Of a stretch of DNA of 64,000 nucleotides, positions 24,738 through 33,735 are shown one piece after another. Origin of the DNA: JBCCGR01 sp039029195 (GTDB lineage Bacteria > Pseudomonadota > Alphaproteobacteria > Rhizobiales > Rhizobiaceae); the NCBI GenBank assembly GCA_039029195.1, contig JBCCGR010000023.1, positions 12,344 through 76,343 on the forward strand. Reading direction: 5' to 3'. The notes under the pieces are model-generated. The model did no database searches and was not told the origin of the DNA. It was given only the letters and a program-made list of their open reading frames with translations. Each line of letters begins with the position of its first letter. Positions within the stretch are counted from its first letter, which is position 1. A program made the position numbers and the translations under genes.

Positions 24738-25697
24738 ATGCCCGACTATTCAAACAGCGAAAACGCCTTTCTCGCCACCGATCTGAAAAGCGGGTCTTAT
24801 GAAGCCGCTTTCGCCGGCGCGCTTTCGTTCATGCGGCGCAAATATTCCCGCGATCTTGATGGGGTCGACGCCGTGGTCTGGGGCATTCCCTTTGATGCCG
24901 CGGTCTCCAACCGGCCCGGCACCCGGTTCGGACCACAGGCCATTCGGCGCGCATCAGCAATCCTGTGCGGCGATCCGCAATATCCTTTCAATGTGGATAT
25001 TTTTGAACAGATGGCCGTGGTCGACTATGGCGATTGCACGTTCGACTATGGCCACAACAATCAGGTTCCAAAACAGATCGAAGCGCAGGCTGCGGCAATC
25101 ATCAATGCATCATCCGCTCCGTACCTTCTGTCACTGGGTGGGGATCACTTTGTCACCTACCCGCTCCTGAAGGCCCACGCCACAAAGCACGGGCCACTGG
25201 CGCTCGTACAGTTCGATGCGCATCAGGACACGTGGGACGATGATGGCGAACGGGTCGACCATGGCACCATGATCACGCGCGCGGTGCGCGAGGGTATCAT
25301 TGATGTGGAGCGTTCCATTCAGATCGGCATTCGCACCATCGCGCCAGATGACTTCGGCATCGAGATCGTCCCCGCGCTTGAGGTGTGTGAAATGACTGCG
25401 CGGGATCTCGCCGCCCGCATCACGCAGAAAGTCGGCGCGGCCAAAGCCTATCTGACCTTCGATATCGATTGTCTTGACCCCGCCTTCGCGCCGGGCACGG
25501 GGACGCCAGTGTCCGGAGGACTTGATTCCGCATTCGCACTTAACACACTGAACCGGCTCGACAATATCGACTTTGTGGGGTCTGACGTGGTTGAGGTTTC
25601 ACCTGCCTATGACCATGCGGATATCACCGCAGTCGCCGGCTCCACGGTTGCCATGTACATGCTTGGACTACTCGACCGACGACGACGTAACAGATAA
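24738..25697 (+). CDS. speB: Agmatinase / ureohydrolase family
   Basis: Manganese-dependent hydrolase converting agmatine to putrescine and urea; could also act on a related guanidino compound. The metal ligands of the arginase fold are all present: GGDHF, DAHQDTWDD and DIDCLDPAFAPGTGTP. Length 319 residues is typical for SpeB. The ATG at 24738 immediately precedes conserved sequence; the open frame upstream to 24657 lies inside repeat copy A and is not protein-like. It sits between rpsI and argC on the same strand, a context I recall from rhizobia. Confidence 0.9.
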   Translation: MPDYSNSENAFLATDLKSGSYEAAFAGALSFMRRKYSRDLDGVDAVVWGIPFDAAVSNRPGTRFGPQAIRRASAILCGDPQYPFNVDIFEQMAVVDYGDCTFDYGHNNQVPKQIEAQAAAIINASSAPYLLSLGGDHFVTYPLLKAHATKHGPLALVQFDAHQDTWDDDGERVDHGTMITRAVREGIIDVERSIQIGIRTIAPDDFGIEIVPALEVCEMTARDLAARITQKVGAAKAYLTFDIDCLDPAFAPGTGTPVSGGLDSAFALNTLNRLDNIDFVGSDVVEVSPAYDHADITAVAGSTVAMYMLGLLDRRRRNR

Positions 25698-25703
25698 CAC
25701 TTT

Positions 25704-25752
25704 GATTCAACGGCCTCAGAACCAGATTCAAGAGCCTGATAAACAGATTCAA
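25704..25752 (+). repeat. Three GATTCAA direct repeats at 21-bp intervals upstream of argC
   Basis: GATTCAA occurs at 25704-25710, 25725-25731 and 25746-25752, exactly 21 bp apart (two helical turns). The first two units share 15 of 21 bases. They lie 68-116 bp before the argC start, where an activator or repressor array would be expected. They do not match the ArgR box consensus. Confidence 0.5.
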
Positions 25753-25819
25753 CTTGCTTCAATCGTGAATCGCGAAACACGCATAGTGGATTGAAGCGAA
25801 AGACTTTTCGGAGACAGAT

Positions 25820-26872
25820 ATGTCTGAAAAAATTAAAATCGGCGTCCTAGGCGCCTCCGGCTATACGGGTGCGGATATGGTGCGGCTTGCCGCCCGGCAC
25901 CCCAATGTGGAAATCACCACGCTCACAGCAAACTCCCATGCAGGAAAAGAAATGAGCGCGGTCTATCCGCACTTTTCCATGCTCGATCTGCCGAACCTGA
26001 TTACAATTGAAGAAGCCGACTGGAGCGGGGTGGATGCGGTATTCTGTGGCCTCCCCCATGGCACCACACAGGCAATCACATCGGACATCTTCACCCGGTT
26101 TCCCAACGTGAAAATCATCGACATGTCGGCGGATTTTCGCCTGCGCGATCCTGCCGGATATGCTGAATGGTATGGCCGGGAGCACACGGCGCACGACATC
26201 CAGAAAGAAGCCGTCTATGGCCTCACCGAGCATTATCGGGACGACATCAGATCCGCCCGGCTTGTCGCCTGCCCCGGTTGCTATCCGACCGCCGCGCTCA
26301 TGGCGATGATCCCATTGGCAGCGGACGGTTTGATTGATGTTGAGGACATTCTCATCGACGCAAAATCAGGTGTATCGGGCGCCGGTCGGGGTTTGAAAGA
26401 AAACACCCTCTTTTGCGAGTCCGGCGAAGGCCTTTCCCCCTATGCGGTTGGCAAACACCGGCATGTTTCGGAGCTAGAGCAGGAAATCGGCAAGGCCGCA
26501 GGTCAGGAAATTGTGGTCAATTTCACCCCACACCTCATCCCAATGAGTCGTGGTGAACTGGTGACCTGCTATGTTCGCCTGACTGGCGATGCGACTGCAC
26601 AGACGCTTGAGGACGCGCTGACGGCAGGGTACGCGGACGAACCCTTCATCCACGTGCTTTCGGGCGGCGTATTCCCCGCCACGTCGCAGGTGCGCGGCTC
26701 CAATCATGTAAACATCGCTGTGATTCCCGACCGGATTCCGGGCCGCGCCATCGTCATCGCAACGCTGGACAATCTGGTGAAGGGCTCCGCCGGTCAAGCG
26801 CTGCAAAACTTCAATCTGATGTTCGGTCTTGAGGAGACACTTGGACTGGAGCAGTTGCCACTGTTTCCGTAA
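25820..26872 (+). CDS. argC: N-acetyl-gamma-glutamyl-phosphate reductase
   Basis: Third step of arginine synthesis: NADPH-dependent reduction of N-acetylglutamyl phosphate to the semialdehyde. The 350-residue type I enzyme has the cofactor loop GASGYTGAD (11-19), the active-site Cys154 in ACPGCYPTA, and the SGVSGAGRG substrate loop. GAGACAG is the likely ribosome-binding region 5-12 bases before the ATG. Located downstream of speB with 122 bp between, in which a phased GATTCAA array is found. Followed by a palindrome-rich gap and convergent ctaA. Confidence 0.97.
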   Translation: MSEKIKIGVLGASGYTGADMVRLAARHPNVEITTLTANSHAGKEMSAVYPHFSMLDLPNLITIEEADWSGVDAVFCGLPHGTTQAITSDIFTRFPNVKIIDMSADFRLRDPAGYAEWYGREHTAHDIQKEAVYGLTEHYRDDIRSARLVACPGCYPTAALMAMIPLAADGLIDVEDILIDAKSGVSGAGRGLKENTLFCESGEGLSPYAVGKHRHVSELEQEIGKAAGQEIVVNFTPHLIPMSRGELVTCYVRLTGDATAQTLEDALTAGYADEPFIHVLSGGVFPATSQVRGSNHVNIAVIPDRIPGRAIVIATLDNLVKGSAGQALQNFNLMFGLEETLGLEQLPLFP

Positions 26873-26931
26873 GGGGCGTTGCATCACCCTCGAAGTCGCA
26901 CCAGAACCGACGAACCTTCACTGACTTTGTC

Positions 26932-27025
26932 ACACCCGCAACAGCGGGTGTCCAGGGTTGCTGGCAGTTGCTCGCCACAACCACCTATTTCTGATGTGGC
27001 GCTGGATTGCCGCTGTGGCGGCAAT
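26932..27025. repeat. Pair of REP-like hairpins between argC and ctaA
   Basis: Hairpin 1: ACACCCGC (26932-26939), AACA loop, GCGGGTGT (26944-26951). Hairpin 2: ATTGCCGC (27006-27013), TGTG loop, GCGGCAAT (27018-27025). The outer context GTCA...CCAGG and GGATT...TGAC is symmetric, as in a BIME. It lies between convergent genes; I see no gene in the 210-bp gap. Confidence 0.65.
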
Positions 27026-27082
27026 GACAAAAAAGGTGGGCCGAAGCCGAGTTTCTGCATGAACCTTATTTATTTAACGCAA

Positions 27083-28153
27083 TCAGACTCGCTGGGCGGT
27101 TGCCCTCATCCCTCTCAGATGCGCCACGGCAAAGCCGAGTACCACAACTGCTCCGCCCTGATGGAACAGAGCCCAATCGAGTGGCACGGCAAGCACCAAC
27201 GTGATGATGCCGAGCATCGCCTGTGCGGCTACCAGTGCCATGAGAACAAGCCCGCGTCGTGCATGGCGCGTTCCGGCTTCTGACCGCAAGAGCTGGATCA
27301 TGTGAACAAAAGCCGCGATCAGTACCAGATACGCCCCCAGGCGGTGCACAAATTGCACTGTCTTGGGGCTTTCAAAATAGTTGCGCCAAAGGGGCTCCAT
27401 GGCGTGCAGGCCTGATGGCCACCATGCGCCATCCATCTTGGGCCAAGTGTTGAAGGCAAGACCGGCATTCAACCCGGCAACCAATGCACCCAGATAAATC
27501 TGAAACAGAATCAGCCCAACAAGTATTGCCGCCGTGCGCGAGGAACCGCGCGATGCCGGTTCCGTCGTATGGGGCGCCAGACCGCGCGCCAGCCAGATGG
27601 CATAGGCAAAGATCACGCAGGCGAGCGTGAGATGAACGGCCAGCCGGTACTGGCTCACATCGGTGCGGTCCACAAGGCCGGAAGCCACCATCCACCAGCC
27701 AATTGCACCTTGCAGTCCGCCAAGAACCAGCAAGAGAACCAGACGGGGTTTCAGGTGGGCGTTGAGGCGACCCGTGATCCAGAAAAAGGCGAGTGGCAGG
27801 GCGAAGGCCAGGCCGACAAACCGGCCCAAAAAGCGGTGCCCCCACTCCCACCAATAGATGAACTTGAACGCGTCTAGGCTCATCCCCTTGTTGATTTCCT
27901 GATATTCGGGAATGAGCTTGTATTTTGCGAATTCTTCCAGCCAATGCGCTTCGCTAATGGGCGGGATTGCGCCCAGAAGCGGCTTCCATTCGGTGATAGA
28001 AAGGCCAGAATCCGTCAGCCGCGTTGCACCACCCACAATCACCATCATCGCCACCAGAAAGGCGATGAAATAAAGCCAGTAGCGCACAAGTTTCCGGTTG
28101 GCGGCGGAAAGGGATCTGGCAGGATCGGCGGTCGGTGCGGTCAAAACAGGCAC
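27083..28153 (-). CDS. ctaA: Heme A synthase (COX15/CtaA type 2)
   Basis: Inner-membrane enzyme converting haem O to haem A for cytochrome aa3 oxidase. The 356-residue protein has eight predicted membrane helices and the COX15 signatures: GGATRLTDSGLSITEWKP near the start, WEWGHRFLGRFVGLAFALP, and the second-half haem-ligand regions HLTLACVIFAYAIW and FVHRLGAYLVLIAAF. The length matches the alphaproteobacterial/mitochondrial form. Divergent from DUF2842 (28283), an arrangement familiar in rhizobia; the gap of ~130 bp should contain both promoters. Confidence 0.96.
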   Translation of the reverse strand: MPVLTAPTADPARSLSAANRKLVRYWLYFIAFLVAMMVIVGGATRLTDSGLSITEWKPLLGAIPPISEAHWLEEFAKYKLIPEYQEINKGMSLDAFKFIYWWEWGHRFLGRFVGLAFALPLAFFWITGRLNAHLKPRLVLLLVLGGLQGAIGWWMVASGLVDRTDVSQYRLAVHLTLACVIFAYAIWLARGLAPHTTEPASRGSSRTAAILVGLILFQIYLGALVAGLNAGLAFNTWPKMDGAWWPSGLHAMEPLWRNYFESPKTVQFVHRLGAYLVLIAAFVHMIQLLRSEAGTRHARRGLVLMALVAAQAMLGIITLVLAVPLDWALFHQGGAVVVLGFAVAHLRGMRATAQRV

Positions 28154-28282
28154 AATTCACATCGCATGAAACAGTCCCTCACCATATAGGATGGCGGTCG
28201 CGGATTTTGCGCGACACGGCGTCGCGTTACGCCGATGTCGGGCCGTGCTAGAGGTGCGGCGCACATTGAAAAGGCGATCTTC

Positions 28283-28507
28283 ATGCCCCTGCGACTGAAA
28301 AAACTGATCGGGACCGTCCTGCTGATTGTGCTGGTCATGGTCTACGCTTTTTTCGCGACCGTGATTGCCAGCACCTATCTCGCGGCCTCAAGCACCTGGA
28401 CACATCTGGCGTATTTTTTCTTCAGTGGCCTGCTTTGGATCCTGCCCGCAATGGTGATCATCAAATGGATGTCAGGCCCGCAGGAACCGGTGGCGGATAG
28501 CGAGTAA
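28283..28507 (+). CDS. DUF2842 family small membrane protein
   Basis: Two-helix inner-membrane protein of 74 residues. The N terminus MPLRLKKLIGTVLLIVLVMVYAFF... is typical of DUF2842, with a second helix around WTHLAYFFFSGLLWILPAMVIIKWM. The ATG at 28283 starts at the conserved sequence; the open frame continues upstream to 28235 without similarity. Conserved next to ctaA, which suggests a link to cytochrome oxidase biogenesis, but no function is established to my knowledge. Its stop is one base from the stop of the convergent deacetylase gene. Confidence 0.85.
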   Translation: MPLRLKKLIGTVLLIVLVMVYAFFATVIASTYLAASSTWTHLAYFFFSGLLWILPAMVIIKWMSGPQEPVADSE

Positions 28508-28508
28508 G

Positions 28509-29567
28509 CTACGCCCCCACATTCACCTTGTTGAACCGGTTGGCCGCAAGCGTTGGTAAACCGCTCATCAGCGCTGCGAAGTAACGCCGCTTCTGGAAAT
28601 ATCCGTTGAGCGAAATTCGCGGCAGCGCGGTCAGATGCTCCGAATGGGCTGGATAGAGAACGCCCGGACGGGTGGTGACTGCGGTCTGAAATCCAACTTC
28701 TACAGCAAGGCCAAAGTCCCTTGGACCCGCCGCCTCTTTGTAGCCATAGGGGTAGGCAAAATGCTTGGGCATGGTGCCAATTTCGGAGGCCAGAACCTGT
28801 GCGCTTTGCTTCATCTGAGCGCGCGCATCATCCTCAGACAGCCTTGCAACCGCATAGTGATGCACGGTGTGCGCTCCCAGCGAGCAAAGCGGGTCATCTG
28901 TGAGTTGCTTTAGTTGCGACCACGTCATGATTTCGCGTGCGCGGAGCGCATCAAGATCGATCTTGTACATCCAGCAGATGTCACGGAGCCACCGCTCCTG
29001 CTCCTCTTCCGCCAGATCGTGGGTCATGTAGTGGGCGATATTGTCGAACGCTGCATATTTTTCAGACAAAGAAGCGCATTCAATCGTCTGCGTGCCTTCA
29101 GCGGTGGAGGCTGCAATGCGATCACGCTGGCGCAGCAGTTCCTCCAGCCCCTCCCACCAGAGGCACGCTGTGCCATCCACCAGGCCGGAGGCGATGTAGA
29201 TCGTGTAGGGCGCATCGTACTTCCGCAGGATCGGAGCAGCATGTTCCAGATTGTCGCGATAGCCATCATCAAATGTGATTGCCACAAAACGGCGCCCTCG
29301 CTTCGGTGATAAAAGCCGTTCCGGCACCTCATCCATCGGAACGATATCCCAGCGTTTGGCGCGGATGTATTTGAGCGTGTCTTCGAGAAATTCGGGCGTC
29401 ACGGACAAGTGCTTGTTGGGCGCGAAATCGTGCCCCACGTCGGGCCGCACATGATGCAGCATCAGCACAGCCCCTCGCCCCCCAAAGAACGGGCGTGCGA
29501 GCGTTGCGGCACCCGACAGGCGAAGGCCAGCAAGTGCGGTTTTGAAGAGAAAATTGCGCGTGCTCAA
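28509..29567 (-). CDS. Polysaccharide deacetylase (HfsH-like)
   Basis: Carbohydrate esterase family 4 domain protein that would remove N-acetyl groups from a surface polysaccharide. The NodB-type motif 1 is AITFDDGYRDN and motif 2 is LGAHTVHHYAVARLS (Hxx-H metal ligands after Asp); FAYPYGY is motif 3. An MLHHVRPD opening is typical of secreted or membrane-edge members. The start is uncertain: I use a TTG at 29567 (LSTRNFLFKTALAGL), since upstream in-frame sequence to 29783 is not protein-like. Divergent from the CelD-like acyltransferase, and part of the polysaccharide cluster reaching 38.4 kb. Confidence 0.85.
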   Translation of the reverse strand: MSTRNFLFKTALAGLRLSGAATLARPFFGGRGAVLMLHHVRPDVGHDFAPNKHLSVTPEFLEDTLKYIRAKRWDIVPMDEVPERLLSPKRGRRFVAITFDDGYRDNLEHAAPILRKYDAPYTIYIASGLVDGTACLWWEGLEELLRQRDRIAASTAEGTQTIECASLSEKYAAFDNIAHYMTHDLAEEEQERWLRDICWMYKIDLDALRAREIMTWSQLKQLTDDPLCSLGAHTVHHYAVARLSEDDARAQMKQSAQVLASEIGTMPKHFAYPYGYKEAAGPRDFGLAVEVGFQTAVTTRPGVLYPAHSEHLTALPRISLNGYFQKRRYFAALMSGLPTLAANRFNKVNVGA

Positions 29568-29795
29568 TGTGTGGTTTCCGCACTGGAGGCCACGGGAAAA
29601 ACCGCAAATCCAGTTTCGCTCAGTAACACAAGGCGATGCCGCTCGGACGACACATTCTCGCCACTCACCAGGGTTGTAAGCTCCGAAGAGCCCACCCTTT
29701 TTGTGCCACCTTCGGGCCATTTGCGCGGCACGCGAAAATGTGACCCGGAGGCCCATTCCGTGAAATTGCAACACCTTCCCCAATTGAGAGCGAAC

Positions 29796-29854
29796 GGAAT
29801 AGGTTCCCGGATCTCGATCTCGCGGTGGTACCGCTCAATCGGTCCGAGAATGAC
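29796..29854. repeat. 59-bp palindromic repeat, family copy
   Basis: Runs from GGAATAGGTTCCCGG to TCCGAGAATGAC. It aligns closely with the inverse of 39453-39512 and more loosely with 11966-12020 and 39350-39404. It lies in the intergenic region between the deacetylase and the acyltransferase, with inner arms GCGGT/ACCGC. Confidence 0.75.
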
Positions 29855-30004
29855 AGTCGAGAGGATTGGGGGACCTGACCTGGCGAAATGCATCTTTAGT
29901 TCAGCGCTTCGATCTTGGTGATTAAACAGTCGCTAGCCTAGTCAACGAATGTTTAGAATTTGTTTGATAGATCAGTCGCTCACCTGATTTCTGTGCGAGC
30001 GTCC

Positions 30005-31246
30005 ATGTCTGATCAGTCCATCACTGTTGCACGCGCCAGGCATGAGGAGACGCAAAGCACCGGTGTTGGCGACCTCCCCTTTTTTCAGACATCATCATTC
30101 GGGCGCATCAGGGTCGATATTCACACCGATCTGACGGCCATCGAAAGCGTGTGGCGAAGCTTCCACAAAACCGGAATTTCCACGTTCTATCAGTGTTTTG
30201 ACTGGAATTCTGAATGGGTGCGCAGCGTTGGTTCACTCGAAGGCGCCGTGCCGCAGATTGCCGTAGGCTGGCAAAACGACAAGCCGCTTTTCCTGTTGCC
30301 GATGATCATCCGCAAGCGCGGCCCGTTTCGTTTGCTGTGCTGGATCGGTGACAGCCACTTCAACTTCAAATGCGGCATCTATGACCCGCACTTTCTGTCA
30401 ACCGCACGCCCGGATGACATCAGGTCAGTCTTTTCGCATCTCAAGGAGCGGCTCCCACCTATTGATGCGATCGAACTGTGTTGCCAGCCGCTTCTGATTG
30501 ATGGACAGGCAAATCCGCTTGCGGTGTTGAACCGTCAGGAATCGCCCAATCATGCATTTGCGATGGACTTGGCAAATACGTTCGATGCCGTGCTCGCCGC
30601 GCACAATGGCAAGAAAAAGCGAAAAAAGTTCCGCTGGCAAGTTCGAACGCTGGAAGAGAATGGTGGCGCAAAACTGATCTGTGCCACGACAGTTACGGAA
30701 ACCAACCGCATTCTTGATGCCGCCTTTCGCCAGCTCAAAGTGCGCCTCAATCAACGCGGCATATTCAATGTGTTTGAAGACCCAGGCATTGAGAGCTTTA
30801 TTCGGGCCAGTGCTGAAAACAGCTTTACGACCAATGAACGCAGCATGGCGTTCTATGGACTTGAAATCGATGATGAAATTCGCGCCACTTTCGTGGGCGG
30901 GATGCATGGGAAACACTTTTCCGGTTGCTTCAACTCCATGGCCATGGATGAATTTACACGGGTGAGCCCCGGTGAAATGCTGCTCTATCTCATGATCGAA
31001 GATCTGGTGAAAAAGGGTTTCACTTCACTGGACCTTGGTCGTGGTGAGGAGCGGTACAAATCGTCCTGGTGCAACACGATTGTTCCGATGTTCGAAAGCT
31101 TCATACCGCTGCGCAAACGGGCTATTGCGCTTTCAGCCTATGAATGGAGCAAAGTCGCGCTCAAACGCGGCGTTCGGCAAAACCCGATGCTTTGGGAACA
31201 GGCTAAGAAAGTGCGCAAAGCGGTGAAGCGGCGGCACGTGGGGTAG
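30005..31246 (+). CDS. FemAB/CelD-like GNAT acyltransferase (HfsK-like)
   Basis: Predicted cytoplasmic N- or O-acyltransferase modifying a sugar in polysaccharide synthesis. The 413-residue protein has the CelD/BcsL double-GNAT layout: an N-terminal half with WRSFHKTGISTFYQCFDWN, and a C-terminal Acetyltransf_6 core with FRWQVRTLEENGG, MAFYGLEIDDEIRATFVGG and FTSLDLGRGEERYKSSWC. The ATG at 30005 is preferred; a TTG at 29960 is also open. In Caulobacter, HfsK of this family modifies holdfast and responds to c-di-GMP. The neighbouring deacetylase and export genes support a similar role here. Confidence 0.8.
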   Translation: MSDQSITVARARHEETQSTGVGDLPFFQTSSFGRIRVDIHTDLTAIESVWRSFHKTGISTFYQCFDWNSEWVRSVGSLEGAVPQIAVGWQNDKPLFLLPMIIRKRGPFRLLCWIGDSHFNFKCGIYDPHFLSTARPDDIRSVFSHLKERLPPIDAIELCCQPLLIDGQANPLAVLNRQESPNHAFAMDLANTFDAVLAAHNGKKKRKKFRWQVRTLEENGGAKLICATTVTETNRILDAAFRQLKVRLNQRGIFNVFEDPGIESFIRASAENSFTTNERSMAFYGLEIDDEIRATFVGGMHGKHFSGCFNSMAMDEFTRVSPGEMLLYLMIEDLVKKGFTSLDLGRGEERYKSSWCNTIVPMFESFIPLRKRAIALSAYEWSKVALKRGVRQNPMLWEQAKKVRKAVKRRHVG

Positions 31247-31361
31247 TCAGGGGTCCGCTCCGCCAAATCTGCTTCCCTGACGTGTGGCAGCATTCGATCC
31301 CTAAACAGCTCCGAAGCAAACACTTACGCAGAAGTTTGCCTCTGCTTAGCACAAACAATTG

Positions 31362-33485
31362 CTATGCAGCGCACGTCCCCATCATCTGACGTTCTTCCAG
31401 TGTTGGCTGAAGCGTGATGGGTGATTTAAAGCCTGCCTGGGTCAACAGTTCGCCAGCCAGTTTCACCGTCCCCTTGCGATCGTCGATCTGGTTGATCACG
31501 TTGACCGTGTTGGGCTTTGAAATCTTGGAGAGGCCCGCCACATCGGCGGCTCCGCAATCGATGAGCACATAGTCGTAGGTCTCATCAAGCGCATCGAAGA
31601 TCATGTAAAGCCGCTCATGGGCCGCTGCTGCATCTTCGGCCTTGGCGAGACCCGTTGGAATGATGTGGGCGTGCGAGCAGGCATCCGAGTGAATAACGTC
31701 TGCGAAGGAGGCACGACCGGCCAATAGATCCTTGATGCCCGCTTCCTTCGGGTTGCTCAGCATGGTTTTGCTTGAAGCACCCTGCCCGGTGAGGTCAACC
31801 ACGACAACACTGGATCCCTTGGAGGCCAGATAACGAGCCAGAAGCACGGTTCCCTCAGAACCCGATGCGCCCTCCGGCGACAACATGGCAACGCGCGCAG
31901 CGCCCAGCATGGCAATCGACTGGGCCGCTGGGACCGCGCCCTCAATGGCCCTGTCGGCTTCAGCCGTCGGTTCCTGAGATTTTGCTGCTGCGACAGCAAT
32001 CACTTCCTCTTTCGAAGAGGCGTCCTCGATCGCTGCATCTTCCTCTTTGGCTGCGGAACGCACCGCCGGTGCGACGGCGGGCACGGGTCGGCCCATCAGT
32101 TCAACAGCCAAAACGCCGATGATGCCAAGCATCATGGATCCCAGGAACGTGGCGATCAGGATGGGCAGTTTTTTCGGGAAGTAGGGATCGGACGGCTGAA
32201 CCGCCGTGGAGATCACTCGCGCATCGGCAGGCGACACCTTGGCGCCTTTGCCGGTGGTCGCGTCATTATATTTCAGAAGATAGGTCTGCAGCAGCTCACG
32301 ACGGGCATTGGCTTCACGCTCCAGCGCACGCAGCTCCACCTGAGCTTCTTCCACCCGGGCAGCTTCGGCCTTCAAGCCGTTGACGCTGGACAGAAGATCC
32401 TTTTCGCGGGCGCGGGCGATGCGGGCATCGCTTTCAAGACTTGCGAGCACCTTGCGCGCCTCGCTCCTGATCTGAGCATCCAGATTAACGAGTTGCGAAT
32501 TCAGGCGACGAATGCGGGGATGACCGGAAAGCAGCGTGGTTGAAAGATCAGCGATCTGGGATTTGAGCGCCACCTGACGCTCGCGCAGCCGCTGGATCAA
32601 CTGGGATTCCAGCACCCGGGAAAGCGATTCCACCGAACCGCCCTGCTCCAGCACGGAGCGAATGGTTTTAGCCTGCGAAACGGCATCAGACCGTTGCGCA
32701 CGCACTCGGGCGAGTTCATTCGAAAGATCACCAAGCTGCTGCGTTGCCAAGGTCGCATTGTTGCGTCCGATAAGAACGTCGGACTGGCCACGGAAATTCG
32801 CGACCGCTGCTTCTGCGGCCTTCACATCCGCGCGCAGCTTATCCAGTTCCTGCTCCAGCACCTGCACCTGGTTCGGGTCGACGCCACGTTTGGCGATCTC
32901 CTGAAGGCGCAAATATTCGGTCACGATGGCTTTTGGCACTTCGGCCGCAATGCGTGGATTTTCTGAGCGGAACTGCACGGCAACAATGCGCGAGCGTTCG
33001 ACCTGATAGACCTTCAATTTCTCGAAAAAGGTTTTGAGCACCCGTTCCTGCTGGGTCTGCTCGGTCGGGTCCTTCACCAGACCCAATTGCACCAGAATGC
33101 CGGTCACAAACGATGTGCGCAGTGCCTTGTCGAATTCCGGCATCTTGGCAAGATCCAGATCGACAACCACCTTGCGCGCAATGTCACGCGACTGAAGGAT
33201 TTGTTCCTGCGAGGCCACATCTTCCTGATCAACCGCGGCACGGGTCCCCAGCTGACGGGCGGAATCATTGCGTGAAAGAACCGCATCGCGATTGACAATG
33301 TGGACCCGTGTCTCAGCACGGTAGAGCGGCGTCATGAATTGGAGAACGACAAACACAAGCGCCGTGAGCACCAGGCTCACAACAAATATAGCACCAATCC
33401 GGCTTCGCAGCGCACCCAACAGGCCGGCGAGATCCAGATCCTGTTGAGGTTCTGCACGACTGGCCATCTGATTGTTTGCGGTCAT
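31362..33485 (-). CDS. Wzz/GumC-type polysaccharide co-polymerase fused to degenerate BY-kinase-like ATPase domain
   Basis: Inner-membrane chain-length regulator of 707 residues. An N-terminal helix (IGAIFVVSLVLTALVFVVLQF), a Wzz periplasmic domain with long coiled coils (~100-400), a second helix (PILIATFLGSMMLGIIGVLAVEL) and a C-terminal CpsD/MinD-like domain (from ~525). The Walker A position (SPEGASGSEGT, 536-546) has no lysine, the Walker B-like VLIDCG is kept, and there is no tyrosine cluster, so it is unlikely to be an active tyrosine kinase. The ATG at 33485 has GGAG at good spacing. Divergent from the Wza-like gene. Confidence 0.88.
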   Translation of the reverse strand: MTANNQMASRAEPQQDLDLAGLLGALRSRIGAIFVVSLVLTALVFVVLQFMTPLYRAETRVHIVNRDAVLSRNDSARQLGTRAAVDQEDVASQEQILQSRDIARKVVVDLDLAKMPEFDKALRTSFVTGILVQLGLVKDPTEQTQQERVLKTFFEKLKVYQVERSRIVAVQFRSENPRIAAEVPKAIVTEYLRLQEIAKRGVDPNQVQVLEQELDKLRADVKAAEAAVANFRGQSDVLIGRNNATLATQQLGDLSNELARVRAQRSDAVSQAKTIRSVLEQGGSVESLSRVLESQLIQRLRERQVALKSQIADLSTTLLSGHPRIRRLNSQLVNLDAQIRSEARKVLASLESDARIARAREKDLLSSVNGLKAEAARVEEAQVELRALEREANARRELLQTYLLKYNDATTGKGAKVSPADARVISTAVQPSDPYFPKKLPILIATFLGSMMLGIIGVLAVELMGRPVPAVAPAVRSAAKEEDAAIEDASSKEEVIAVAAAKSQEPTAEADRAIEGAVPAAQSIAMLGAARVAMLSPEGASGSEGTVLLARYLASKGSSVVVVDLTGQGASSKTMLSNPKEAGIKDLLAGRASFADVIHSDACSHAHIIPTGLAKAEDAAAAHERLYMIFDALDETYDYVLIDCGAADVAGLSKISKPNTVNVINQIDDRKGTVKLAGELLTQAGFKSPITLQPTLEERQMMGTCAA

Positions 33486-33611
33486 CAACACCAACTCCAG
33501 ACAAAGATTGGCGCGATAATGATCTGTTAAGGTAACCGCGAGGTTAATGCCGCGGAATTCCTCACCTTTGCAATTCTTTCACCGAATTTGATCGGGATGC
33601 GCAAAACCGCC

Positions 33612-33628
33612 TTTACACCAAATTAACC
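33612..33628. promoter_or_regulatory. Candidate CtrA-binding site upstream of the Wza-like gene
   Basis: TTTA, seven bases, TTAACC (33612-33628). The CtrA consensus is TTAA-N7-TTAAC; one mismatch in the left half. It lies ~110 bp upstream of the Wza-like gene and ~130 bp upstream of the divergent Wzz gene. Prediction by eye. Confidence 0.3.
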
Positions 33629-33735
33629 ATAACCGGCTGATATGCGCGGGAGGCCCGCCGCGTGGCGGACTGCGATTTGTTGCTGTGGAACCGCCTGCAT
33701 GAGCGTTCCGCCGGTTGGTGAGTTGAGGAACATTG

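Noticed and set aside
26879..27283. 134-codon plus-strand frame after argC
   Set aside because: Made mostly of the REP-like palindromes and the antisense of ctaA; no start signal and no domain character.
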